Of a stretch of DNA of 18,893 bases, positions 1 through 6,178 are shown piece by piece. The stretch's first letter is position 1, and each line of letters opens with the position of its first letter. This DNA comes from an uncultured Eubacterium sp. (lineage in GTDB: Bacteria > Bacillota > Clostridia > Lachnospirales > Lachnospiraceae): positions 1-18,893 of the forward strand of contig CAJTVR010000089.1 in assembly GCA_910580075.1 (NCBI GenBank), in the 5' to 3' direction. Below the pieces are notes generated by a model, which was not told the origin of the DNA, did not search any database, and saw only the letters and a program-made list of their open reading frames with translations. The position numbers were made by a program, and so were the translations under genes.

Positions 1-15
1 CGCTGTGTTTGACAT
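1..15 (-). CDS. Start of an unidentified leftward gene (partial)
   Basis: An ATG at 13-15 on the minus strand is preceded by a very strong ribosome binding site (AAAAGGAGG, about 25-33). It opens the reading frame M-S-N-T-A before the window ends. Five residues are not enough to identify the product. The gene follows two tandem hairpins and a possible short ORF, so its expression may be controlled by attenuation. If the DNA left of rlmD is a mobile element, this could be one of its end genes such as a recombinase, but that is a guess from position only. Confidence 0.5.
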
Positions 16-21
16 TTTTCT

Positions 22-36
22 GTTCCTCCTTTTAAA
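22..36 (-). promoter_or_regulatory. Strong ribosome binding site for the partial leftward gene
   Basis: The minus strand reads AAAAGGAGGAACAG immediately before the ATG at 13-15. This near-perfect Shine-Dalgarno match at suitable spacing is the main reason to call a gene there. Confidence 0.65.
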
Positions 37-49
37 ATTGAATTGAAAA

Positions 50-72
50 GAGCATCCCACTATGGAATGCCC
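50..72 (-). promoter_or_regulatory. Second leader hairpin upstream of the partial gene
   Basis: The arms GGGCATTCC (64-72, read on the minus strand) and GGGATGCTC (50-58) form a 9-bp stem in RNA, with two G-U pairs and a 5-nt loop. Only four U residues follow, so it is a weak terminator. It could equally be an element that competes with the upstream hairpin or affects the ribosome binding site at 25-33. Confidence 0.45.
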
Positions 73-74
73 TA

Positions 75-112
75 TATAAAAAATAGGGACACTCTCATTC
101 AAGTATCCCTAT
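75..112 (-). terminator. Rho-independent terminator or attenuator
   Basis: On the minus strand the arms ATAGGGATAC (103-112) and GTGTCCCTAT (83-92) form a 10-bp stem with one mismatch and a loop of about 10 nt. A run of six T (78-83) follows directly. It lies after the rlmD stop and the possible short ORF at 139-216, and before the partial gene at the left edge. It therefore either ends rlmD transcription or attenuates entry into the edge gene. Confidence 0.65.
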
Positions 113-138
113 AATCTACCGCTATATCTGATAGTTCT

Positions 139-216
139 CTATTCACTTTCATTGTCAGGATTTTTTGTGTTCCCCGTACCGAGGTCTAATGCCACAACTA
201 CGGTTACTTTCTTCAC
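139..216 (-). CDS. Possible 25-codon ORF (leader peptide or remnant)
   Basis: From a GTG at 214-216 the minus strand encodes 25 residues, beginning VKKVTVVVALDLG and ending in PDNESE, with a stop at 139-141. An AAGGA motif sits about 10 nt upstream. The frame is also open upstream across the rlmD 3' end, so the start is uncertain. Its place just before two hairpins and another gene fits a leader peptide, but it could be non-coding. I do not recognise the product. Confidence 0.25.
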   Translation of the reverse strand: MKKVTVVVALDLGTGNTKNPDNESE

Positions 217-293
217 AAGTATCTTTTCCTTATGATTTTCACCGATTTTGTTGAAACTGAAAAATGTCACAAAGTGCGTAAATTCAAGGATTT

Positions 294-1700
294 CTAGGTA
301 TCTTTCCTTTGTATCAACACCACAGTCTCCACATGATAAACCCCAGGAAACATATCCACACAGCACCCTCTTTCAACCCTGTACCCGCTCTCCTGCATCA
401 CCTCCAGATCCCTCACCAGGCTCGTCGGCTTGCACGAAACATACACAATCCGCTCCACCCCGAAATCCAGAATCCTGCGCAGTGCCTTCGGATGCACCCC
501 CTCCCGCGGAGGGTCCAGAATAATAAAATCCGGTCTTTCTCCAATTGCACCGGCCTCCAGTACTTTCTGCACATCTCCCGAAATAAACTCACAGTTCGAA
601 AGTCCGTTCAGCTTTGCATTTTCCCGTGCCGCCTGCACTGCTTCGTCGATAATTTCCACACCGATCACTTTACCTGCCGCCGGTGCCATCATCTGTGCAA
701 TTGTTCCCGTGCCGGAATATAAGTCATAGACAATACTGTCCTTTCCGTTTTCCAGACTTCCGATAAATTCTCTGACCGTCTCGTACAATACCTCTGCTCC
801 AAGCGAATTTGTCTGAAAAAAGGAAAAAGCAGTAATTTTAAATCTCATTCCCAGCAGTTCTTCGTAAAAATAATCCTGGCCGTATAAAATCTGCGTTCCT
901 TCATTTTTTACAGCGTCTGCCACACTGTCGTTTCTTGTATGCAGGATTCCTGCAATTGTTCCGCTCAGGTCAAGATGCAGCAGCATATCCCGAAATCCTT
1001 CCAGCAGCTCTGGTTCCGGCTGAGCGCCGCAGCTCTGCCCCGTTGTTACGAGTACGATTAAAATCTCGCCTGTTTTTGCCGCTTTTCTTACTAACAGATG
1101 CCGCAGATACCCTTCATGAGAATTTTTTTTGAAATAGCTGACGTTCTTTTCTGAAAAATATGCAAGCGATGCCTGTAAAATCCGGTTATAATCACTGCCC
1201 GCAATCTTACATCCGCTGACTGTTACAATATCATAAAAGCTGCCTCTTTTATGCAGTCCCAAAGCTAGCGGCCCGTCTTTGTATTCATCCCCGAAAGAAA
1301 ATTCCATTTTATTACGGTAGGCAGACTGGACAGGGCTCGGCTTAATTCCCTCAAACCACTGTAAATCTGCCCCCTGTACTGCCGGCAAAAGCAGGTCCCT
1401 GATCTGTTCTTCCTTTAATGCCAGCTGCTGGCTGTACGCAAGGTTCTGGTAAGTACATCCGCCGCAGCTGCCAAAATGAGTACAGGCCGCTTCATCCAGT
1501 TCCAGCGGAGATTTTTCCAGCACTTCCAAAAGACGCCCTTCGCATTTTCCTTTTCTTTTTTTATTGACCGAAAAACGGATTTTCTGCCCGGGTATTCCGT
1601 TTTTTATAATGATTTTTTCGCCTTCCTGCGTATAGATGATTCCCTTATTTGGAAAATCTGTTTTTGTAACCGTCCCTTCCCCAATCTGTCCTTTTTTCAT
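294..1700 (-). CDS. rlmD: 23S rRNA (uracil-C5)-methyltransferase, RlmD/RumA-RlmCD family
   Basis: This 468-residue protein is a complete RumA-type m5U methyltransferase, which uses SAM to methylate a uridine of 23S rRNA in the cytoplasm. Visible parts in order are: an N-terminal TRAM-like RNA-binding domain (about 1-60); [4Fe-4S] ligand cysteines C73, C79, C82 and C164; the SAM-binding loop YDLYSGTGTIA (325-335); the DPPREG motif (396-401); the catalytic nucleophile C423 in YVSCKPTS; and the general base E457 in HVET. In Gram-positive bacteria one such enzyme (RlmCD) may modify two sites, so the exact target is not fixed. The ATG at 1698-1700 has a GGAAGGAA ribosome binding site. A terminator lies only about 30 bp upstream, so how it is transcribed is unclear. 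The last codons overlap a possible integration core for a mobile element. Confidence 0.93.
   Translation of the reverse strand: MKKGQIGEGTVTKTDFPNKGIIYTQEGEKIIIKNGIPGQKIRFSVNKKRKGKCEGRLLEVLEKSPLELDEAACTHFGSCGGCTYQNLAYSQQLALKEEQIRDLLLPAVQGADLQWFEGIKPSPVQSAYRNKMEFSFGDEYKDGPLALGLHKRGSFYDIVTVSGCKIAGSDYNRILQASLAYFSEKNVSYFKKNSHEGYLRHLLVRKAAKTGEILIVLVTTGQSCGAQPEPELLEGFRDMLLHLDLSGTIAGILHTRNDSVADAVKNEGTQILYGQDYFYEELLGMRFKITAFSFFQTNSLGAEVLYETVREFIGSLENGKDSIVYDLYSGTGTIAQMMAPAAGKVIGVEIIDEAVQAARENAKLNGLSNCEFISGDVQKVLEAGAIGERPDFIILDPPREGVHPKALRRILDFGVERIVYVSCKPTSLVRDLEVMQESGYRVERGCCVDMFPGVYHVETVVLIQRKDT
311..338 (-). other. Candidate attachment core at the 3' end of rlmD
   Basis: The minus strand here encodes YHVETVVLI, including the catalytic Glu, about 15-40 bp before the stop codon. 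The 3' end of RumA-family genes is a known integration site for conjugative elements and phages with serine recombinases in streptococci. The DNA beyond the stop (1-293) is AT-rich and starts an unrelated gene on the same strand. No second copy of the core can be seen, so this is inference. Confidence 0.3.
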
Positions 1701-1726
1701 CGATTCATTCCTTCCGTCTGATTACC

Positions 1727-1764
1727 GTAAAAAACTGACCAGAAATTACTTTCCGGTCAGTTCC
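1727..1764 (-). terminator. Rho-independent terminator between the small membrane protein gene and rlmD
   Basis: On the minus strand the arms AACTGACC (1755-1762) and GGTCAGTT (1733-1740) form an 8-bp stem. Inner pairing of GAAA with TTTC lengthens it, and T residues follow (TTTTTTAC). It ends the gene at 1829-2167. Because rlmD starts at 1700, it may instead act as an attenuator inside a shared transcript. Confidence 0.75.
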
Positions 1765-1828
1765 TCAATCTTTATTCACAGCTTCTTTTTCATTGCGGAT
1801 AAGCTGAACTGTGATGATTCATTTATCC

Positions 1829-2167
1829 TTATTCTTCTGTCATCTCATCTGTAACAGTATTTTCATCTGCTGTTTCTTCTTCCTTCACATCATCTGCAGA
1901 TTCTTCTGTTTTCTCTTCTTCGTCTTCAAAGAAGTCATCGTCAAAGTCATCGTCGAAATCATCTTCAAAATCTTCCAGATAATCTGGTGCAAAGAAACGG
2001 TATAAGCCATAAATTGCTGCTGCAGTCACTGCAATAATGCCGAGTGCTGCGAAAATCCATACGGCTTTGCTTTTTTTCTTTTCAGCTTCATCTTCTTTTT
2101 TAAGAAGATCTCCGACTTTTGCTACATTTTCAGACAGTAATCCATGCAATTCATCTAATCGATTCAT
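1829..2167 (-). CDS. Small single-pass membrane protein with acidic repeat tail
   Basis: This 112-residue protein has three parts. Residues 1-33 are a charged, probably helical segment (MNRLDELHGLLSENV, then a Lys/Glu-rich stretch). Residues about 36-58 are a single hydrophobic membrane helix. The tail, 62-112, is extremely acidic and contains FDDD repeats followed by Glu/Asp/Thr-rich sequence. No enzyme motif is visible and I cannot assign a family. The charge pattern fits a membrane-anchored protein with a long disordered acidic tail. The start is supported by AAGGAGAAGGAG just upstream, an extended -10 promoter at about 2235 and a terminator after the stop. It lies between pcrA and rlmD with its own promoter. 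Confidence 0.8.
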   Translation of the reverse strand: MNRLDELHGLLSENVAKVGDLLKKEDEAEKKKSKAVWIFAALGIIAVTAAAIYGLYRFFAPDYLEDFEDDFDDDFDDDFFEDEEEKTEESADDVKEEETADENTVTDEMTEE

Positions 2168-2197
2168 GTTACTCCTTCTCCTTTCCGTTCTATTTGC

Positions 2198-2219
2198 AAG
2201 TGCAGTTATAAATGCACTT
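2198..2219 (-). promoter_or_regulatory. 7-bp inverted repeat in the 5' leader of the small membrane protein gene
   Basis: AAGTGCA (2198-2204) and TGCACTT (2213-2219) are perfect inverted arms separated by 8 bp. They lie between the -10 element and the ribosome binding site. The element could be an operator or an RNA stem. Confidence 0.4.
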
Positions 2220-2234
2220 CACTTAATCTCTATC

Positions 2235-2243
2235 ATTATAACA
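2235..2243 (-). promoter_or_regulatory. Extended -10 promoter of the small membrane protein gene
   Basis: The minus strand reads TGTTATAAT, a perfect -10 hexamer (2235-2240) with a TGn extension. No good -35 hexamer lies at 16-18 bp, as is common for extended -10 promoters. The predicted start is near 2228, leaving a leader of about 60 nt. Confidence 0.65.
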
Positions 2244-2357
2244 TATCTTTCCCAGATAGCGAGAAAAAAATTACATTTTATTGTTTTTTTATAATTTAGG
2301 TACATCCGCTTACTTTTTCGGCCTTTGTACTATTTTTCCCTGGCAATACTGACCATA

Positions 2358-4832
2358 TCAGTCTGCCTTTTTCAGTTTTGCAAACGCAGCAAACATTTTT
2401 TTTACGCCTGCCTGGTGAAACTGGACGGTTACTTCATAATCACGTCCCCCGGATGCGATTTTTACGACCATTCCTTCTCCAAATTTCTGGTGTCTTACAA
2501 GGTCTCCCACACCGTATCCCAGTTTCCGCCTGATCAGATCATCCCCGGCTGTGCTGTCCGGCCCGGCTGCTCCGTGTGCCATGCCAGCCTGGCTGGACAT
2601 TCCTGCAAAGCCTGCCGCATTCATTCCTGGTTCCTGCATTCCTGCACCTTTTAATCCAAAACCGCTGCCTGGCAGAACGGCTGAATCTTTCCCGCCGGTT
2701 TCTGACCGGCTGGAAAATCCTGCATTTGCACCCAGGGACTGGCTGGTCTGTCCTCCGGCATCCTGTGCGCCTCCTCCTGTGCCGTTTAAATCAAACATCC
2801 GGTCTGAATAACGCTCCGGCTGCGCCGCCAGAGGCCTGGCCTGGAAGGCATCTCTTGCCTGCTGTCTGACAGAAACTTCCTGCTGCACGCTGCGCCGTAC
2901 TTTCGGTACAGCGTACTCCATGACATGCTCCGGGATTTCCTTTACAAACCGGGATACTTTATTGTACTGCGTTTCTCCCCGCACCATTCTCTGCCTTGCG
3001 CATGTAACAGCCAGATTCTGCATCGCCCGTGTAATACCGACATAGGCAAGACGCCGCTCCTCTTCAATCTCTTCTAAAGAATTGTCGCTGGTAATCGACA
3101 TATAGCTTGGAAACAGGCCGTCCTCCATGCCCGCAAGATAGACCTGCGGGAATTCCAGCCCTTTTGCACTGTGAAGCGTCATTAAGACTACATGGTCGCT
3201 TTCTGCATCCACGCTGTCTATATCAGCCACCAGAGCTACTTCTTCCAGAAATCCTGAAAGAGAAGGCTCTGTCTCATTTTCTTCATAAGTCAGTACTTTG
3301 CCCTGAAGTTCTTCTATATTTTCGATTCTGGCCCTTGCTTCCTCTGTATCTTCCGCTTCCAGTTCTTCCACGTACCGCGTTGTGTCGATAATTTCCTGCA
3401 GCAGGTCTGAGACTGAAATGAGTCCTGCTTTAGACCGCATCGCCTGAATCAGCATTACGAACGGCTCGATTTTCGCAGCCGCCCTTCCAATGGACGGGAT
3501 TTCTGATACTCCTCGCAGCGCCTGGTAAAAACTGATTCCCTGCTCATTGGCATATGCCTGCACCTTTGCCAGTGTAGCTGCTCCGATTCCACGCTTTGGC
3601 ACATTTATAATTCTGCGTACTGCTAAATCATCCCGTGCATTATCAATGGTCTTTAAATAAGAAAGCAGGTCCTTGATTTCTTTCCTGGCATAGAAATTTA
3701 CGCCGCCTACGATTTTATAAGGAATATTTGATAATATAAACCGTTCCTCAAACAGACGCGACTGTGCATTCGTACGGTACAGCACGGCGCAGTCCTGATA
3801 GCGGAAACGGTTTTCCCGTATTTTGGACTGAATATCAGATGCAATAAACTCTGCCTCGTCAAACCCGTTGTCAAACTGTTTAAACAGCACTTTGTCCCCG
3901 GCATCATTTTCCGTCCAGAGTGCTTTTTCCTTTCTGCCCATGTTGTTGGCTATCACGCCGTTTGCCGCATCCAGAATGTTCTGTGTCGAACGGTAGTTCT
4001 GCTCCAGCTTAATGACTGCCGCGTTTGGAAAATAGTGTTCGAAATTCAAAATATTGCCAATATTTGCGCCGCGAAATTTATATATCGACTGATCGTCATC
4101 CCCGACCACACACAGATTTTCATATTTTGAGGCCAGCAGCCGGATCAGCGTAAACTGTGCCGTGTTGGTATCCTGGTATTCATCTACCATAATATAGCGG
4201 AACCGCTCCTGATAGTAATCCAGCACTTCCTGGTCTGTCTGTAACAGCTCCACTGTTTTCATAATCAGGTCGTCAAAATCCAGCGCATTATTTTTATGCA
4301 GCATCTGCTGGTATTCTGTATACACTCTGGCAATCCGCTGCTTTGCATAATCTCCTGCAGCCCTGGCCTGATAGACAGCCGTATCCGTCAGTTCGTCTTT
4401 GGCATGGGAAATCGCATTCAGGAAAAATTTCTCTTTATACAGTTTTGTATCGATCTCAAGCCGTTTGCATATATCTTTCATCAGCTGCTTCTGATCGTCT
4501 GCATCGTAAATGGTAAAACTGGTATCAAATCCAATCCGGTCGATATGCCGCCGCAAAATCCGCACACAGGCAGAATGAAATGTAGACACCCAGATACTTT
4601 CCGAGCCAAATCCTGCAATATCATCAATCCGCTCCCGCATTTCACCGGCTGCTTTATTTGTAAATGTAATCGCCATGATATGGTACGGGTTGACCCCTTT
4701 TTCTTCTATTAAATATGCTGCACGATGCGTCAGCACTCTGGTCTTGCCAGAGCCTGCACCTGCCAGTATCAGCACAGGACCTTCTGTCTGCCGGACTGCC
4801 CGCATCTGCATTTCGTTCATATTTTCATACAT
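2358..4832 (-). CDS. pcrA: ATP-dependent DNA helicase PcrA (UvrD/Rep family)
   Basis: This 824-residue superfamily 1A 3'-5' helicase acts in nucleotide excision repair, plasmid and rolling-circle replication, and removal of RecA and stalled RNA polymerase. Motifs present: Walker A GAGSGKT (25-31), Walker B DEYQDTN (217-223), GDDDQSIYKFRGA (244-256), QNYRST (278-283), TLHSAKGLEF (552-561) and RRLAYVGITRA (593-603). The C-terminal Tudor-like RNA-polymerase-binding domain is visible at about 775-822 (GDLVRHQKFGEG). The protein is longer than the usual 720-760 residues because of a Gly/Ala/Met-rich linker at about 680-765. The ATG at 4830-4832 follows GGAAGGAA. The gene is divergent from the DUF1836 gene; I see no clear -35/-10 pair for pcrA itself. 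Confidence 0.95.
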   Translation of the reverse strand: MYENMNEMQMRAVRQTEGPVLILAGAGSGKTRVLTHRAAYLIEEKGVNPYHIMAITFTNKAAGEMRERIDDIAGFGSESIWVSTFHSACVRILRRHIDRIGFDTSFTIYDADDQKQLMKDICKRLEIDTKLYKEKFFLNAISHAKDELTDTAVYQARAAGDYAKQRIARVYTEYQQMLHKNNALDFDDLIMKTVELLQTDQEVLDYYQERFRYIMVDEYQDTNTAQFTLIRLLASKYENLCVVGDDDQSIYKFRGANIGNILNFEHYFPNAAVIKLEQNYRSTQNILDAANGVIANNMGRKEKALWTENDAGDKVLFKQFDNGFDEAEFIASDIQSKIRENRFRYQDCAVLYRTNAQSRLFEERFILSNIPYKIVGGVNFYARKEIKDLLSYLKTIDNARDDLAVRRIINVPKRGIGAATLAKVQAYANEQGISFYQALRGVSEIPSIGRAAAKIEPFVMLIQAMRSKAGLISVSDLLQEIIDTTRYVEELEAEDTEEARARIENIEELQGKVLTYEENETEPSLSGFLEEVALVADIDSVDAESDHVVLMTLHSAKGLEFPQVYLAGMEDGLFPSYMSITSDNSLEEIEEERRLAYVGITRAMQNLAVTCARQRMVRGETQYNKVSRFVKEIPEHVMEYAVPKVRRSVQQEVSVRQQARDAFQARPLAAQPERYSDRMFDLNGTGGGAQDAGGQTSQSLGANAGFSSRSETGGKDSAVLPGSGFGLKGAGMQEPGMNAAGFAGMSSQAGMAHGAAGPDSTAGDDLIRRKLGYGVGDLVRHQKFGEGMVVKIASGGRDYEVTVQFHQAGVKKMFAAFAKLKKAD

Positions 4833-5030
4833 TCGTCAGATTCCTTCCATATATTATGTATTTTATTTTCATGCCGCTCTTTGTGTATTCTGTAAGCATC
4901 CCGTATCGAAAGCGTTCCGGAAATCACTAACCAGAACGCCAGCCGGAAAATCCAGGCGGCAGCTGTGTCTTTATCATATCTGTTCCTGTCCCATCCGTCA
5001 ATAACACCGGCAGCTATTTCGACTTTCTGC

Positions 5031-5059
5031 TTGCCATATAGTTTTGATTACTATATAAT
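5031..5059 (+). promoter_or_regulatory. Sigma-A type promoter of the DUF1836 gene
   Basis: TTGCCA (5031-5036) and TATAAT (5054-5059) are separated by exactly 17 bp. The predicted start is near 5066, giving a short leader before the AGAGGTG ribosome binding site and the ATG at 5079. Confidence 0.85.
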
Positions 5060-5078
5060 TTACCTCAGAGGTGATAAA

Positions 5079-5705
5079 ATGACAATCGATGAAAAAGATC
5101 TTTTAAACAGTATCTTAAACAGTCTGGCCCGCATTGACTATATCAAGCCGGAAGACATCCCGAATATCGACCTGTACATGGATCAGGTCACTACATTTAT
5201 GAACGAACAGCTGGAAGCCACCAAGCGCTATCCGGATGACAAAATTCTGACCAAAACAATGATCAACAACTATACAAAAAATAATCTCCTGCCCCCTCCG
5301 GAGAAGAAGAAGTATTCCAAAGAACACCTGCTGACTCTGATTTTTATTTATTATTTTAAAGGCATATTAAGCATTAACGACATTCAGAACCTTCTGAATC
5401 CGGTAACGGATAAATATTTTTCCGGCAAAGGCAGCCTGGATCTGACTGCGATCTATGAAGAAGTATTCGGACTGGAAAAAGATGCGGCCGGAATGCTGGC
5501 CAAAGACATTACACGCAAGTTTCAGATAAGCAGCCGCACGTTCCCGGATGTTCCTGCAGAAGAACGAGAAAATCTGCAGCTGTTTTCTTTTTTATGCATG
5601 CTCAGTTTTGATGTATATGTAAAACGCATGCTGATTGAAAAAATTATCGATTCAAAACTGACAGGCCAGCCGGATAAAAAAAATACAAACAAAGGAAAAA
5701 AATAA
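5079..5705 (+). CDS. DUF1836 domain protein, MerR-like putative DNA-binding protein
   Basis: The protein has 208 residues. The segment at 61-87 (NNYTKNNLLPPPEKKKYS, then KEHLLTL) matches the MerR-like winged-helix style of DUF1836 proteins. In these, a loop with KxxLLPPP precedes a Tyr and a helix. Residues about 100-190 are mostly helical, and the tail is Lys/Asn-rich. The family is common in Firmicutes and its role is not established; DNA binding is inferred from the fold. An in-frame ATG at 4965 exists, but the promoter at 5031-5059 and the AGAGGTG site place the start at 5079. The gene is divergent from pcrA and convergent with yerC. Confidence 0.85.
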   Translation: MTIDEKDLLNSILNSLARIDYIKPEDIPNIDLYMDQVTTFMNEQLEATKRYPDDKILTKTMINNYTKNNLLPPPEKKKYSKEHLLTLIFIYYFKGILSINDIQNLLNPVTDKYFSGKGSLDLTAIYEEVFGLEKDAAGMLAKDITRKFQISSRTFPDVPAEERENLQLFSFLCMLSFDVYVKRMLIEKIIDSKLTGQPDKKNTNKGKK

Positions 5706-5724
5706 CCGATGCTCCCGGAATCTT

Positions 5725-5760
5725 ACTGCCGCCTGCACAGCAAAACTGCATGCGGCAGTT
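5725..5760. terminator. Hairpin between convergent DUF1836 and yerC genes
   Basis: ACTGCCGC (5725-5732) pairs perfectly with GCGGCAGT (5752-5759), and an inner TGCA/TGCA pairing extends the stem. The following rightward sequence is only moderately T-rich. It is placed to stop transcription from both converging genes, although neither strand has a strong U tract. Confidence 0.5.
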
Positions 5761-5763
5761 CTT

Positions 5764-6066
5764 CTACTGTATTTGTTCACTGTCTGCCAGCCGCTTCAAT
5801 ACCATATCGTAGCCGTCATGCCCATAGTTCAGCGATCTGTTGACCCGGCTGATCGTAGCTGTGGAAGCGCCTGTCTTATCTGCAATATCCATATATGTAC
5901 GGCTTTCCCTGAGCATACGCGCCACCTCAAACCGCTGCGATAACGCCTGCAGTTCGTTCACTGTACACACATCCTCAAAAAAACGGTAACATTCCTCTCT
6001 GGTTTCTAACGTCAGTACTGCATCAAATAAATGATCTGCCGCCTCCGTTCTAAGATTTCTGCTCAT
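5764..6066 (-). CDS. yerC: YerC/YecD family TrpR-related regulator
   Basis: This 100-residue protein matches the TrpR-superfamily YerC family across its length. It has an N-terminal helical part (TEAADHLFDAVLTLETREE), the conserved LQALSQRFEVARML region (39-52) and a helix-turn-helix at about 55-79 (TYMDIADKTGASTATISRV). It is expected to bind DNA as a dimer; its targets are not known from the sequence. In Bacillus, yerC lies near the pcrB-pcrA-ligA cluster, so finding it about 1 kb from pcrA may reflect old linkage. The start is supported by AAGGGG about 8 nt upstream. It has its own promoter (6137-6165) and a stem-forming leader that could allow autoregulation. Confidence 0.88.
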   Translation of the reverse strand: MSRNLRTEAADHLFDAVLTLETREECYRFFEDVCTVNELQALSQRFEVARMLRESRTYMDIADKTGASTATISRVNRSLNYGHDGYDMVLKRLADSEQIQ

Positions 6067-6087
6067 ACTCCCTGTCCCCTTCTAACC

Positions 6088-6123
6088 GCAGGCCTGCACA
6101 TCCAAAACGGGCTGCAGACCTGC
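6088..6123 (-). promoter_or_regulatory. Long inverted repeat in the yerC leader
   Basis: GCAGGCCTGCA (6088-6098) and TGCAGACCTGC (6113-6123) are 11-bp arms with one mismatch, which is a G-U pair in RNA. The loop is 14 nt. Each arm is itself nearly palindromic (GCAGRCCTGC). The repeat sits between the promoter and the ribosome binding site of yerC, so it could be an RNA hairpin or a pair of operator half-sites for autoregulation. Confidence 0.5.
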
Positions 6124-6136
6124 ATCTGTCACAAAA

Positions 6137-6165
6137 ATTTTAGCACACGAATGCTTTAAAGTAAA
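6137..6165 (-). promoter_or_regulatory. Promoter of yerC
   Basis: On the minus strand TTTACT (6160-6165) and TAAAAT (6137-6142) are 17 bp apart, and TGC before the -10 gives an extended -10. The predicted start is near 6130. The -35 overlaps the region just after the stop of the muramidase gene. Confidence 0.7.
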
Positions 6166-6178
6166 TATAAAATCTTTC

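Noticed and set aside
139..366. 75-codon ORF overlapping the rlmD 3' end on the same strand
   Set aside because: The first two thirds are rlmD read in another frame. Only the last 25 codons outside rlmD are kept as a weak candidate.
2280..2345. Terminator after pcrA
   Set aside because: Only a weak interrupted stem (GTACA/TGTAC) is present, without a proper U tract following it on the minus strand.
4965..5078. Longer N-terminus for the DUF1836 protein
   Set aside because: The strong promoter at 5031-5059 would start transcription downstream of the upstream ATG, and the good ribosome binding site precedes 5079.
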